Notes under the pieces: generated by a model
Databases searched by the model: none
What the model was told of the DNA's origin: nothing
The model's input: only the letters and a program-made list of their open reading frames with translations
Made by a program: the position numbers and the translations under genes
Shown: positions 51,125 to 60,329 of the stretch, in pieces
Position numbering within the stretch: the first letter of the stretch is position 1
How the letters are laid out: each line of letters opens with the position of its first letter
Assembly (NCBI RefSeq): GCF_003030345.1
Contig: NZ_CP028158.1
Coordinates: 1,860,001-1,924,000 of the forward strand
DNA: 64,000 bases
Reading direction: 5' to 3'
DNA from: Plantactinospora sp. BC1
GTDB taxonomy: Bacteria > Actinomycetota > Actinomycetes > Mycobacteriales > Micromonosporaceae

Positions 51125-51931
51125 CTAACCGGTGGGTTCGCCGGTGCCGTCGTCACCCGCCTGGTCGGTGGAGCGTCGGGCCGCCGTGCCGACGGCGGGT
51201 GGCGAATCGCCGGGCCGGCCGCCGAGGTAGAGGTCGCCGAGCTGCGGGTCGGCCAGCAGTTCGGCCGCCGGCCCGGAGATGTGCACCCGGCCGAGGTCGA
51301 GCACACAGCCGAGGTCGGCGGCCTCCAGCGCCCGCCGGGCGTTCTGCTCGACCAGCAGCACCGCCGTGCCGGCGTCGCGCATCCGGATCACCTGCTCGAA
51401 GACCGTGCTGGTCGCCTTCGGGTCCAGCCCCATCGACGGCTCGTCGAGGAGCACCACCCTCGGTTCGACCATCAGCGACCGGGCGAACTCGACCTGCTTC
51501 TGCTGCCCGCCGGAGAGCAGCCCGGCGAGGCTCCCCCAGCGCTGCGCGACCACCGGGAAGACGTCCCGGACGAAGTCGGCCCGCCGGGCCAGCAGCGCCT
51601 TGTCCCGCAGGGTGTAGCCGCCGAGCAGCACGTTCTCGGCGACCGTCATCTCCCGGAAGACGCTGTGCCCCTGGAGCACGTGCGCCACCCCGGCGGCGAG
51701 CATCCGCTGCGGTCCCTGGCCGGTGACGTCGACCCCGCCGACGAGGATCCGGCCGGAGCGGGGCTTGAGCAGCCCGCTGGCCACCTTGAGCACCGTCGAC
51801 TTGCCGGCGCCGTTGGGGCCGACGAGACAGACGATCGAGCCGGCCTCGACCGAGACGGAGAGCCCGCGCAGCACCGGGGCCGCCCGCCCGTAACCGGCCT
51901 GGACGTCGACGAGTTCGATCTCAGATGCCAA
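51125..51931 (-). CDS. livF: Liv-type ABC importer ATPase (LivF-like)
   Basis: 268-residue ATPase with Walker A LVGPNGAGKSTVL, signature LSGGQQKQVEFARSL, Walker B VLLDEPSMGLDP and H-loop VLLVEQNARRAL. The VLQGHSVFREMTVAENVLLGGY stretch resembles LivF. A 40-residue tail (ARRSTDQAGDDGTGEPTG) extends the domain. It overlaps livG by 11 bases and ends the importer operon. Confidence 0.9.
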   Translation of the reverse strand: MASEIELVDVQAGYGRAAPVLRGLSVSVEAGSIVCLVGPNGAGKSTVLKVASGLLKPRSGRILVGGVDVTGQGPQRMLAAGVAHVLQGHSVFREMTVAENVLLGGYTLRDKALLARRADFVRDVFPVVAQRWGSLAGLLSGGQQKQVEFARSLMVEPRVVLLDEPSMGLDPKATSTVFEQVIRMRDAGTAVLLVEQNARRALEAADLGCVLDLGRVHISGPAAELLADPQLGDLYLGGRPGDSPPAVGTAARRSTDQAGDDGTGEPTG

Positions 51932-52775
51932 GGTACGCCCCCAGCACCCGCTCGTCGGAACGGATCACCGAGGGCGGTCCCTCGGCGATCGGCCGTCCCC
52001 GGTCGAAGACCACGATGTGGTCGCTGATGCCCATCACCAGGTCCATGTTGTGCTCGACGATCACGAAGGTCCTCCCCTCGGCGTTGAGCTCCCGCACCAG
52101 CGCGCCGATCCGGTCCAGCAGCGCCGGGTTGACCCCGCCGGCCGGCTCGTCGAGGAGCACGGTCTCCGGGCCGCTCATCAGCACCCCGGCGAGTTCCAGG
52201 AGTTTCTGCTGCCCCCAGGACATGTTCCGGGCCTCGATGTCGGCCAGGTGCTCGATGCCGAGCCGGGTCAGCCAGCCCCGGGCCCGGTCCAGCTCGGCGC
52301 GGCGCCGGGCGCCCCGCAACTGGCCGAGGAACCCGACGGGGCGGGCCGCCGCGAGGACGTTGTCCAGCGCCGACATCCGGGGGAAGACCCGGCAGAGCTG
52401 GAAGGTACGCCCGATGCCGGCCCGGGCGATCGCGTGCGGGCTCCGCCGGGTGATCTCCTCGCCCCGGTACGACGTCCGCCCGCTGTCCGGCCGGATCATC
52501 CCGGTGACGCAGTTGAAGAAGGTCGTCTTGCCGGAGCCGTTCGGCCCGATCAGCGCGTTGATCTGCCCGTGCCGGAACGCCACGGTGGCCGCGTCCAGCG
52601 CGGTGACCCCGCCGAACGCCTTGGTCAGCCCGACGGTCGCCAGGCTCTCCGTGCCGCCCGCCTGATTCGGGCTCGACGTGCCTGCCTGTTCCGCGCTCGA
52701 CGGCCCGCTCGCCTGTTCCGGCCCCGACGCCCCGCTCGTCGCCGGACCCGTCGGGCCGGTCGGTCGGCCGGTCAC
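51921..52775 (-). CDS. livG: Liv-type ABC importer ATPase (LivG-like)
   Basis: 284-residue ATPase. Walker A LIGPNGSGKTTFFNCVTGM, Walker B VLLDEPAGGVNPALL and the H-loop VEHNMDLVMGISDHIVVFDRG are as in LivG. The signature is MSWGQQKLLELAGVLMS instead of LSGGQ, a variant seen in some Liv ATPases. The first 45 residues are a Gly/Ser/Pro/Glu-rich extension (TGPATSGASGPEQASGPSSA) before the domain begins at LATVGLTKAFGGVTAL. GTG 52775 overlaps the livM stop; the extension may reflect this forced start. Confidence 0.88.
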   Translation of the reverse strand: MTGRPTGPTGPATSGASGPEQASGPSSAEQAGTSSPNQAGGTESLATVGLTKAFGGVTALDAATVAFRHGQINALIGPNGSGKTTFFNCVTGMIRPDSGRTSYRGEEITRRSPHAIARAGIGRTFQLCRVFPRMSALDNVLAAARPVGFLGQLRGARRRAELDRARGWLTRLGIEHLADIEARNMSWGQQKLLELAGVLMSGPETVLLDEPAGGVNPALLDRIGALVRELNAEGRTFVIVEHNMDLVMGISDHIVVFDRGRPIAEGPPSVIRSDERVLGAYLGI

Positions 52776-53914
52776 GACCGCTGCTCCGTCGACCGGCCGT
52801 CGGGGGCACCGACGGGAACCGTGGGCGGCGGATCGGTCGCCGGACCGGCGTCCGGGCCGGTGGTGGCGCGGTCGCGCAACTCGGCCGCGGTCACCTCGCG
52901 GATCGAACTCTGCGCCGGCCGCAGGAAGCGGTCGACCAGGGCGCCCAGTGCCGGCAGCACCCCGTCGGGCATGAACATCACCACCAGGGCCAGCAGCAGT
53001 CCGGTGGCGACCAGGTGCAGCGGGGTGTTGCCGAACTCCACCTTGAAGTACTCCAGTCCGATGCCGACGATCAGCGCGCCGACCAGCGGGCCGAAGAGCT
53101 GGCGTACCCCGCCGAGCAGCGCCATCAGCACCAGGTAGGCGCCGGTCAGGATGGAGAACTGGAAGACCGGGTCGAGGTCGCCGAACCAGAGCGCGTAGAG
53201 GCCGCCGGCCAGGCCGGTGAAGCCGGCCGACACCACGAAGACCACCAGCTTGTACCCGAAGGTCGGGGTGCCGAGCGACTCCGCCTTGTCCTCGTCCTCG
53301 CGGATCGCCTTCAGCCCCAGCCCGAAGCGGGACCGGTCGACCAGCCACCAGACCAGCAGCGCGACCGCGAGCAGGGCGGCGAACAGATAGAAGAAGACCC
53401 GGTGGTGCTCGGGCCGGAGCAGCCCCGGGAACGGGCGCGGCACGACCAGCCCGCGCGACCCGCCGGTGAACGACGCCCAGCTCTGGAAGACCAGCAGCAG
53501 GATCAGCACCAGGGCGATCGACACGATCACGAACGACGCACCGCGCACCCGCAGCGCCGCGTAGCCGACCGGGACCGCGAACACCGCCACCAGCAGGGTC
53601 GCCACGGCGAGCGCGACGAAGCTCGGCAGCCCGGCCCGGACCACGAGCAGGCCGGTGGCATAGCCGCCGAGCCCGGCCAGCGCGCCGTGCCCGAGCGAGA
53701 TGTACCCGGTGAAGCCGCCGACGAAGTTCCACGCCGTCGAGAGCACCGCGTAGTTCAGCACCACGATGCCGGCCGAGAGGATGTACGGGTTCGGCGCCCA
53801 GGACGGGAACGACAGCACGGCGGCGGCCAGGGCCACGATCACGACCACCCGGAACAGTCCGGCGAGCCGCTGCGCCGGTGCCGGTGCCGGTGAAAGCTCA
53901 GAAGCGCTGGGCAA
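52772..53914 (-). CDS. livM: Liv-type ABC importer permease (LivM-like)
   Basis: 380-residue permease with about ten helices. The Liv permease signature is in SLGHGALAGLGGYATGLLVVRAGLP and IREDEDKAESLGTPTFGYKLVVFVVSAGFTGLAGGLYAL, with MALLGGVRQLFGPLVGALI near the end. It pairs with LivH to form the pore for a branched-chain amino acid, amide, urea or related solute. A 45-residue hydrophilic tail follows the last helix. It overlaps livG by four bases and livH by 17. Confidence 0.9.
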   Translation of the reverse strand: MPSASELSPAPAPAQRLAGLFRVVVIVALAAAVLSFPSWAPNPYILSAGIVVLNYAVLSTAWNFVGGFTGYISLGHGALAGLGGYATGLLVVRAGLPSFVALAVATLLVAVFAVPVGYAALRVRGASFVIVSIALVLILLLVFQSWASFTGGSRGLVVPRPFPGLLRPEHHRVFFYLFAALLAVALLVWWLVDRSRFGLGLKAIREDEDKAESLGTPTFGYKLVVFVVSAGFTGLAGGLYALWFGDLDPVFQFSILTGAYLVLMALLGGVRQLFGPLVGALIVGIGLEYFKVEFGNTPLHLVATGLLLALVVMFMPDGVLPALGALVDRFLRPAQSSIREVTAAELRDRATTGPDAGPATDPPPTVPVGAPDGRSTEQRS

Positions 53915-54785
53915 GCCGGCCTCCGAAGAATCCCTGCGGGCGGAACGCCAGCGTCGCGAAGAGAGCCAGATAGAAGACCGTCTGCGCCCAGGTGGTGCCG
54001 AGCGGGATCTGCAACAGGCTCTGCACCAGCCCGAGCAGCATCGCGGCGACGGCCGCCCCCGGTACGCTGCCCAGCCCGCCGACCACGATGATCGCCATCA
54101 GCGGGCCGATCCAGTGCCAGTGCAGCGACGGGTAGATGGTGGTGTCCAGGGCCAGCGCCGTACCGCCGACGGCGGCGGTGGCCAACCCGACCCCGAAGCC
54201 GAAGCTGGCGACCCGGTCGGTGTCGATCCCGAGCAGCCGGGCGGCGTCGGGGTGCTGGATCGTCGCCCGCAGCGCCCAGCCGAACCGGGTCCGCTTGAGC
54301 AGCAGGTAGAGCGTGAGCAGCGCGACCGCGGCGAGCCCGAAGGCGATCAGCTTGACCACCGCGATCCGGGCGCCGAAGAGGCCGAGGCTGGCCGAGCCGT
54401 AGCCGAGCTGGATCCGCCGCTGGGTACCGGTGAAGGCGTAGCCGAGCAGCCCCTCGATGAGTACGGCGATCGCGAAGGTGAGCAGTACCGACATCATGGT
54501 GAGGGTCACCGGGCGCAGCCGGGCCAGCAGCAGCCGTTGCAGCAGGACGCCGAGGCCGAAGAAGAGCGGCACGGTGACGACCATCGACAGCAGCGGGTCG
54601 ACGCCCAGCCTGGCATGCGACCACCAGGCGAGGTAGGCGGCGAGGATGAGGAACGCCGAGTGGGCGATCATCACCACCCGCATGATGCCGAAGTAGAGCG
54701 TCAGGCCCGCCGCCAGGAGGGCGTACAGCCCACCCAGCAGCAGGCCCAGGATGACGCTCTGGAAGAGCAGGGCGCCGGACGGCAT
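53898..54785 (-). CDS. livH: Liv-type ABC importer permease (LivH-like)
   Basis: 295-residue permease with eight predicted helices. LLGGLYALLAAGLTLYFGIMRVVMIAHSAFLILAAY at the N-terminus is the classic LivH start, and MAIIVVGGLGSVPGAAVAAMLLGLVQSLLQ is the matching C-terminal permease motif. It lies directly downstream of the binding-protein gene (eight-base gap). Confidence 0.9.
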   Translation of the reverse strand: MPSGALLFQSVILGLLLGGLYALLAAGLTLYFGIMRVVMIAHSAFLILAAYLAWWSHARLGVDPLLSMVVTVPLFFGLGVLLQRLLLARLRPVTLTMMSVLLTFAIAVLIEGLLGYAFTGTQRRIQLGYGSASLGLFGARIAVVKLIAFGLAAVALLTLYLLLKRTRFGWALRATIQHPDAARLLGIDTDRVASFGFGVGLATAAVGGTALALDTTIYPSLHWHWIGPLMAIIVVGGLGSVPGAAVAAMLLGLVQSLLQIPLGTTWAQTVFYLALFATLAFRPQGFFGGRLAQRF

Positions 54786-54793
54786 CCGTTACC

Positions 54794-56017
54794 TCACCAG
54801 GCCGGCTTCGGGTAGACGAGGTCGACTTCCTTCGCCTCGGTGGGCAGCACGATCTGGATCTGCCCGCCGACCCACTGCTGGATCATGTGCGCGCCCTGCG
54901 GCTTGCCGGTGGCGTCCCAGGTGAGCGGCCCGACGACGGTCTCGACCTTGTTGCCGCGGATCCAGTCGACCAGCTTCTGCTGGCACTCCCCCTGCTCGGC
55001 GCAGCCGACGGCGGTGACGGCGGCGGCCACCACCTGGCCGGTGGTGTACGCGTTCGCCTCGTCCTCCTCCGGCGGCGAGCCGAACTGGGCGGTGTACTTC
55101 TGCACGAACTCGACGTTGCTCGGATAGGGCGCCTTCTGGGTGTAGCCGGTCGGCGCGAGGATGCCCTCGGTCTTGTTGCCGATCGCGGCGGCGAACTCGG
55201 GGCTCGTCGGCGCGGTCGAGAAGGCCGCCAGCTTCGGCTGGTACCTCAGCTGTTGCAGGGCGACGATCAGGTTCACGCCGTCCTGGTACTGCGAGCCGCC
55301 CACCACCATGTCCGCCTTCGACGCCGCGATCTTGGCGGCGATGGTGCCGAAGTCGGTGGTGTTCGGCGGGTACACCTCGTCGACGACGGTACGCACCCCG
55401 CCCGCCTCCAGCTTCGCCTTGAGCCCGTACGCGGTGCCCTGGGCGAACGGGTCGTCCATCGCGGCGTACGCGACGGTGGTCGGCCGCTGCCCGGGTGGCA
55501 GGGCCAGCAGGTATTCGGCGAGGTGGTTGTAGTGGTCGTCGGCGACGGCCGGTGCCGCGTAGAAGAGGTTCTTGAAGCCCTGCGCGAAGACCTCCTTGGC
55601 CGCGCCGGCCGGCTCGACGAAGAGCATGCCGTACTCCTCGGCGACCCGGGCGGCCGGGACGACGAGGCGGGTCGAGAAGGGACCGACCACGATGTCCACG
55701 TTGTCCTTGCCGATCAACTGCTCGTAGTCGGCGACCACCCGGTCGGCGTTGGACTGGTCGTCGAGAATCTTCAGCTCGACCTGCCGGCCGAGCAGTCCAC
55801 CCTTGTCATTGGTGATCTTGGCCCATGCCTCGTAGCCGCGTTGTACACCCTTGCCGGGCTCGGAGAAGTCCCCGGTCAGCGGGAGCGAGATCCCGACGAC
55901 GATCGGGTCGTCGGAGGAGCCCGACCCGCCGCCGTCGTCGCCGCAGCCCACCAGCAGAAGTGCCACCGCCGCACCGAGGGCCGTTGCCCGTCGTGCACGT
56001 GTCGCTCGGGATGTCAT
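54794..56017 (-). CDS. Substrate-binding lipoprotein of the Liv-type importer
   Basis: 407-residue periplasmic-binding protein of the LivK/AmiC fold. The signal RRATALGAAVALLLVGC ends in a lipobox Cys, followed by a Gly/Asp/Ser linker. Mature landmarks are IVVGISLPLTGDFSEPGKGVQRGYEAWAK, VELKILDDQSNADRVVADYEQLI and DNVDIVVGPFSTRLVVPAARVAEEYGM. The ligand may be a branched-chain amino acid, amide or aromatic acid; it is not fixed by the sequence. AGGAG precedes ATG 56017. It is first in the operon behind the AAGCGCTT operators. Confidence 0.9.
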   Translation of the reverse strand: MTSRATRARRATALGAAVALLLVGCGDDGGGSGSSDDPIVVGISLPLTGDFSEPGKGVQRGYEAWAKITNDKGGLLGRQVELKILDDQSNADRVVADYEQLIGKDNVDIVVGPFSTRLVVPAARVAEEYGMLFVEPAGAAKEVFAQGFKNLFYAAPAVADDHYNHLAEYLLALPPGQRPTTVAYAAMDDPFAQGTAYGLKAKLEAGGVRTVVDEVYPPNTTDFGTIAAKIAASKADMVVGGSQYQDGVNLIVALQQLRYQPKLAAFSTAPTSPEFAAAIGNKTEGILAPTGYTQKAPYPSNVEFVQKYTAQFGSPPEEDEANAYTTGQVVAAAVTAVGCAEQGECQQKLVDWIRGNKVETVVGPLTWDATGKPQGAHMIQQWVGGQIQIVLPTEAKEVDLVYPKPAW

Positions 56018-56044
56018 TCCTGACGCTCCTCTGCAGAGGGTGAG

Positions 56045-56100
56045 GAAAGCGCTTTCGTAAGCGCTTTCGTACCATAGGCTGTGTCCTGCGTCACTCGCAA
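56045..56100 (-). promoter_or_regulatory. Promoter and LacI operators of the importer operon
   Basis: Two palindromes, GAAAGCGCTTTC (56045-56056) and AAGCGCTT in GTAAGCGCTTTC (56057-56068), lie next to each other. On the minus strand TTGCGA (56100-56095) and TATGGT (56076-56071), 18 bases apart, form a promoter whose start falls inside the operators. A LacI repressor bound there would block elongation or initiation. The divergent LacI gene begins 43 bases further on, so it probably represses both sides. Confidence 0.75.
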
Positions 56101-56142
56101 TAGGTACCGCCGCAGTAGTTGATGTTGTCCCGGGAGTTGCCG

Positions 56143-57174
56143 ATGCCGAAACCTGGCGGGCGGTTGCGCCTCGTCGACGTCGCCGAACGGGCCGGTGTGT
56201 CGCTGGCGACCGCCTCCCGGGCGCTCGCCGGCCGCGACGGGGTCAGCCCGGCCGTCGCCGACCGGGTCCGGCAGGTCTCCCGGGAACTCGGCTATGTCGC
56301 CAACCCGTACGCCCGCACCCTGGCCGGGGGCGTCAGCTCGACAGTCGGACTCGTCGTGCACCAGGTCGACGACCCGTACTTCTCCGAGATAGCGGGCGGG
56401 GTCATCCAGGTCGCCGACGAGCAGGGCCTGCTGGTGCAGATCTGTCACTCCGGCCGCGATCCCGAGCGCGAGCTGCGGCAACTGCGGCACCTCATCGCCC
56501 AGCGGGTCGGCATCATCCTGATCGCCGGCTCCGGCTACGACGATCCGCGGGTCCAGGCCGAGGCGCGGCGGGAACTGGCGGGGTACCAGAGCCTCGGCGG
56601 CCGGGTCGCGGTGATCGGCCGGCATCCCCTCGGGATGGATGCGGTGCTGCCGGACAACGAGGCCGGCGGCCGGGCCCTCGGCGAGCACCTGCTGGCGCTG
56701 GGGCACCGCCGGATCTCGGTGGTCGCCGCGACCGGCGGGCTGACCACCGTGATCGACCGGCTCGCCGGGGTGGCCGCCACGCTGCGCCGGCACGGACTGG
56801 CCCTGGAGGATCTGCCGATCGTGCACACCGACTTCACCCGCGACGGCGGCCGGATCGCCGCCGAACGGATCCTGCGGGAGCACCCCGACACCACCGCGAT
56901 CGTGGCGCTGAACGACTCGATGGCGATCGGGGTGCTCGCGACGCTGCGGGCGCACCGGGTCGGCGTACCGGAGCGGGTCTCGGTGGTCGGGTTCAACGAC
57001 GTCTCGGTCGCCGCGGACCTGGCGCCCGGCCTCACCACGGTCCGCCTGCCGATGACCGACATGGGCCGGATGGCCCTGGAGCTGGCCCTGAGGCCGAGGT
57101 CGAAGCGACCACGGCGCCGGCCCACCGGGCACGCGCTGGTGATCCGCGACTCGACCGGGCCGGTGCCCGGCTGA
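56143..57174 (+). CDS. LacI-family transcriptional regulator
   Basis: 343-residue repressor. The N-terminal HTH is RLVDVAERAGVSLATASRALAGRDGVS, followed by the hinge-like region ELGYVANPYARTLAGG. The effector domain has VGLVVHQVDDPYFSEIAGGV and the C-terminal ALNDSMAIGVLATL and RVSVVGFNDVSVAADLAPGLTTVR. GGGAG sits seven bases before ATG 56143. It is divergent from a Liv-type importer and next to two AAGCGCTT palindromes typical of LacI sites. LacI proteins usually sense sugars, so pairing with a Liv importer is unusual. Confidence 0.93.
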   Translation: MPKPGGRLRLVDVAERAGVSLATASRALAGRDGVSPAVADRVRQVSRELGYVANPYARTLAGGVSSTVGLVVHQVDDPYFSEIAGGVIQVADEQGLLVQICHSGRDPERELRQLRHLIAQRVGIILIAGSGYDDPRVQAEARRELAGYQSLGGRVAVIGRHPLGMDAVLPDNEAGGRALGEHLLALGHRRISVVAATGGLTTVIDRLAGVAATLRRHGLALEDLPIVHTDFTRDGGRIAAERILREHPDTTAIVALNDSMAIGVLATLRAHRVGVPERVSVVGFNDVSVAADLAPGLTTVRLPMTDMGRMALELALRPRSKRPRRRPTGHALVIRDSTGPVPG

Positions 57175-57213
57175 CTCCAGCCCGGACGCCCCGCACCGGA
57201 CGGATCCGACCCG

Positions 57214-57246
57214 GGCGCTCTCCGCCGCCACGTCACGGAGAGCGCC
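57214..57246. terminator. Bidirectional hairpin between LacI and FtsX genes
   Basis: GGCGCTCTCCG (57214-57224) and CGGAGAGCGCC (57236-57246) form a perfect 11-bp stem with an 11-base loop in the 81-base gap between convergent genes. Confidence 0.7.
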
Positions 57247-57255
57247 GGTCCAGTG

Positions 57256-59640
57256 CTATTCGGTACGCAGTGCGGTGGCGGTACGGGTCCGCGCCGCCCA
57301 GCCGGCGGGAAGCAGCGCGCCGAGTACGGCGATGAGCAGGCCGCCGAGGCCGAAGAGCGCCAATTCGACGGGGTGATAGATATCGATCACCGAGGCGGGC
57401 AGGTTGAACCCCGCGGCGTGGCCCATCTCGGCGACGGTCACCCGCTGCATGACGACCCCGACCGGCACTCCGACGGCGCCACCGACCAGACCCGTGACGA
57501 CGACCGAGGCGACGACCATCACGGTGGTCTGCCGTGGGGTCATCCCCAGGGCCTTGTGCACCCCGAGATCGTGGACGCGTTCCCGGGTCTCCAGCACGAC
57601 CATGTTGAGTACGCCCAGCGCGGCCACCGTGACCAGCATCAGGGTGAGCAGGCCGGTCAGCGTGTTGATGACCACGAGGATCTCGTCCACCTCCTGCTCG
57701 ACGACCTCGGCGGTGGCCTCCACCGATCCCAGCGCGGCGTTCAGCGCCTCGACGTACCGGGCCGGGTCGGTGCCGGGGTCGAGGGTGACGTGGTACTCCA
57801 TCGGCCGCAGCTCCGGTTGGCTGGCCGCGAGCGTCGCGGCGGCGGTGAGGATCTGCATGCCCCTGGATTCGGGGTTGAAGGTCTCGCCGACGATCCGGGT
57901 GTCGATCCGGGTGCCGTGGTCGACCAGGACCACCCGGTCGCCGACCTCGGTGCCGGTGGCGGTCAGGAACGGTCTGGAAACCACGATCTCGCCGGATCGA
58001 CCGAACCAGTTGCCGGAGATCATCTCGTAGCCGTACGCCGAACCGTCACCGGTGAAGGCGAGCAGGTCGAGCGGACTGGTCAGCCCGGCGGTGGTCACCT
58101 CGGTGTGCGCGACGCCGCTGTACCCGCTGGTCCCGGCCTGTGCGGTGATGGCCCGGACCACCGCGAGCGGGTCCGGCAGCGGCGGCGGCTCCGCCGAAAC
58201 CCTCGGCGGGCCCTCCGGAGCACCCCCGGGTGGCGGTGGACCGGAGACCGGTGCGCCCGGGTGGATGACGACGTCGCCGTGGTTCTCCGTGGCCTGGACC
58301 TTGTTCAACGAGGCGCCCAGACCGACGGCGAAGGTCGCGGCGGCGGCGCCGAACGCGATCGCCGCGACGATGGTGGCCGACCGGAGCGCCCGGGCGAAGG
58401 GCTGGGCCAGACCGAGGGTCACCGGTCGGGGCAGCGGCAGCCGGGCGGCCAGCCGGGCGGCCCACTGGCCGCGTCCCGGGCCGGGGGTGCGGCCGACCGC
58501 GAGCACGTCGACGGTACGCAACCTGCCGGCCCGGGACGCCGCCACCCAGGCGGTCACGGTGACGGTGACCAGCGCACCGGCCAGTACCAGGAGGTTGACC
58601 AGCGGGCTGACCCCGGTGTCCGTCGTACCGTAGACCTCGTTGGTCTGCGCCAGGACCGGCACGACCAGCAGGTTGCCGGCGAGGACGCCGAGCAGCGCGC
58701 CGACGACGGCCGGCACCAGCGCCTGCACCGTGTACGCCCGGACCACCTGCGACGGGGTGCAGCCGAGTGCCTTGAGGATGCCGATCCGGTGTGTCCCGGT
58801 GCTGACCGCTCCGGCGATGACGTTGGCGATGATCAGCACCGCCATGAGTACGCCCAGCACCCCGAAGGCGATGAGGAACGGCACGAAGAGCAGCGTGCTG
58901 CCGGCGCTGTTGGTCCTGGTGGTGAGCCAGGAACGGGCCCCGGCCAGCGCGCCTGCGGGTACGCTCGCCTCGATCGCGGCCCGGCCCGAGTCGACCTGCG
59001 CGGTGGTGTCGCTCGCGGCGAGCCGGTAAAGCATCTGGTATCCGGGCGCCGCGCCCGGCGCGGTCAACGCGGCGACCTGTTCCGGTGCCACCCAGCCGCC
59101 GGCGGTCTCGCTGACCGACCGGGCCACCCCGACCACCGTCAGGGCCGGGCCGCCGGCCGGGTCCGACAGCGACAGCGCGTCGCCCAGCTGCGGCTGGAGA
59201 CTCCTCGGGAGCCGGTGGTCGACGTGGATCACGATCTCGCCCGGGCCGGTCACCCAGCGCCCCTCGAGCAGCGTCACGGCGTCGACCGGACCACCCGGAT
59301 CGGCCCGTCCGACCACCGTGACCGGTTCCACCGGTCCACGCCGGGCCGGGGCCGGGGTGATCGTCGCGGTCCGGAACGGGCCGGCCGCCGCCGCGACCCC
59401 GGCGGCTCGGGCGGATGCCGGCAGTTGCGCCACGCCGACCTTGGCCCCGTCGAACTGCGCGGTCAGGTGCGCGCCGTGCTGCTGCGCGAAGGCCCGGTCG
59501 AACGGTGCCGTGGAGGCCACCATCAGCGACCCGCCGAGTACTCCGGCGGTCACCGCGATCGCCACCACCAGCCCGACCACCACGGTCTGCACCCGGCGAC
59601 GGCCCACCCCGGACCGGACCACCCCGCCCAGCGCACTCAT
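57256..59640 (-). CDS. ABC transporter permease with two FtsX domains
   Basis: 794-residue permease. An N-terminal helix (VQTVVVGLVVAIAVTAGVLGGSLMV) precedes a large extracytoplasmic domain. Four-helix FtsX blocks follow at about residues 245-360 (LLFVPFLIAFGVLGVLMAVLIIANVIAG and HRIGILKALGCTPSQVVRAY) and at the C-terminus (LLTLMLVTVAALGVLNMVVLETRE and HKALGMTPRQTTVMVVAS). Such paired-FtsX permeases export lipids, peptides or drugs. Its start overlaps the ATPase gene by four bases. The adjacent two-component system probably controls the pump. Confidence 0.88.
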   Translation of the reverse strand: MSALGGVVRSGVGRRRVQTVVVGLVVAIAVTAGVLGGSLMVASTAPFDRAFAQQHGAHLTAQFDGAKVGVAQLPASARAAGVAAAAGPFRTATITPAPARRGPVEPVTVVGRADPGGPVDAVTLLEGRWVTGPGEIVIHVDHRLPRSLQPQLGDALSLSDPAGGPALTVVGVARSVSETAGGWVAPEQVAALTAPGAAPGYQMLYRLAASDTTAQVDSGRAAIEASVPAGALAGARSWLTTRTNSAGSTLLFVPFLIAFGVLGVLMAVLIIANVIAGAVSTGTHRIGILKALGCTPSQVVRAYTVQALVPAVVGALLGVLAGNLLVVPVLAQTNEVYGTTDTGVSPLVNLLVLAGALVTVTVTAWVAASRAGRLRTVDVLAVGRTPGPGRGQWAARLAARLPLPRPVTLGLAQPFARALRSATIVAAIAFGAAAATFAVGLGASLNKVQATENHGDVVIHPGAPVSGPPPPGGAPEGPPRVSAEPPPLPDPLAVVRAITAQAGTSGYSGVAHTEVTTAGLTSPLDLLAFTGDGSAYGYEMISGNWFGRSGEIVVSRPFLTATGTEVGDRVVLVDHGTRIDTRIVGETFNPESRGMQILTAAATLAASQPELRPMEYHVTLDPGTDPARYVEALNAALGSVEATAEVVEQEVDEILVVINTLTGLLTLMLVTVAALGVLNMVVLETRERVHDLGVHKALGMTPRQTTVMVVASVVVTGLVGGAVGVPVGVVMQRVTVAEMGHAAGFNLPASVIDIYHPVELALFGLGGLLIAVLGALLPAGWAARTRTATALRTE

Positions 59641-60329
59641 CGGACCGGCTCCACCGTGCGGTCGGCGGCGACCCGGCCGTCGACGAGTTGGACGGTGCGG
59701 GTCGCGCAGGACCGCGCCAGGGTCAGGTCGTGGGTGACCAGCACGATGGTCTGGCCCTCGGCGTGCAGGGCCGTGAGCAGGTGCCGGACCTCCTCGCCGG
59801 AGGCGGTGTCCAGCGCCCCGGTCGGCTCGTCGGCGAGCAGCAGCGCCGGTCGGTTCATCAGGGCTCTGGCCACCGCCACCCGCTGCCGCTCGCCGCCGGA
59901 GAGCCGGCCGGGATAGGCGGCGGCGTGCCGGTCGATGCCGAGGGTGCCGAGCAGCTCCATCGCGCGACGCCGGGCGGCGGTACGGGCCGTGCCGACCAGT
60001 TGCGCCGGCAGCATGACGTTGTCCACGACGGTCAGGTCGTCGAGCAGGTTGAAGAACTGGAAGACCATGCCGATCTTCGCCCGCCGGTAGCGGGCGGAGC
60101 CCGCCTCACCCAACTCGTCGACCCGGACACCGTCCACGGTGACCGTGCCGCTGCTCGGCCGATCCAGCCCGGCGACGAGGTTCAGCAGGGTGGACTTGCC
60201 ACTGCCGGACGGGCCGAGGATCGCGACCGCCTCCCCGGCCGCGATCCGCAGCGACACGGCGTCCAGCGCCGGCGGGCCGTCGTCGTACCGGCGGCTCACG
60301 TCGTTCAACTCGATCACCGGTGTGGTCAT
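59637..60329 (-). CDS. ABC transporter ATP-binding protein of the FtsX exporter
   Basis: 230-residue ATPase with Walker A LGPSGSGKSTLLN, signature LSGGERQRVAVARAL, Walker B LLLADEPTGALD and H-loop VTHDLTLARS, as in the LolD/MacB branch. ATG 60329 follows AGGAGGGA, and the upstream frame to 60413 is a Pro/Ala-rich extension without a ribosome site. It lies head to head with the histidine kinase gene, 205 bases apart. Confidence 0.93.
   Translation of the reverse strand: MTTPVIELNDVSRRYDDGPPALDAVSLRIAAGEAVAILGPSGSGKSTLLNLVAGLDRPSSGTVTVDGVRVDELGEAGSARYRRAKIGMVFQFFNLLDDLTVVDNVMLPAQLVGTARTAARRRAMELLGTLGIDRHAAAYPGRLSGGERQRVAVARALMNRPALLLADEPTGALDTASGEEVRHLLTALHAEGQTIVLVTHDLTLARSCATRTVQLVDGRVAADRTVEPVR

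Noticed and set aside
51125..56017. Sugar ABC importer (because of the LacI regulator)
   Set aside because: The permeases and binding protein have Liv-type motifs, and two ATPases are present. Sugar importers of the CUT families have different permease signatures and usually share a common ATPase.
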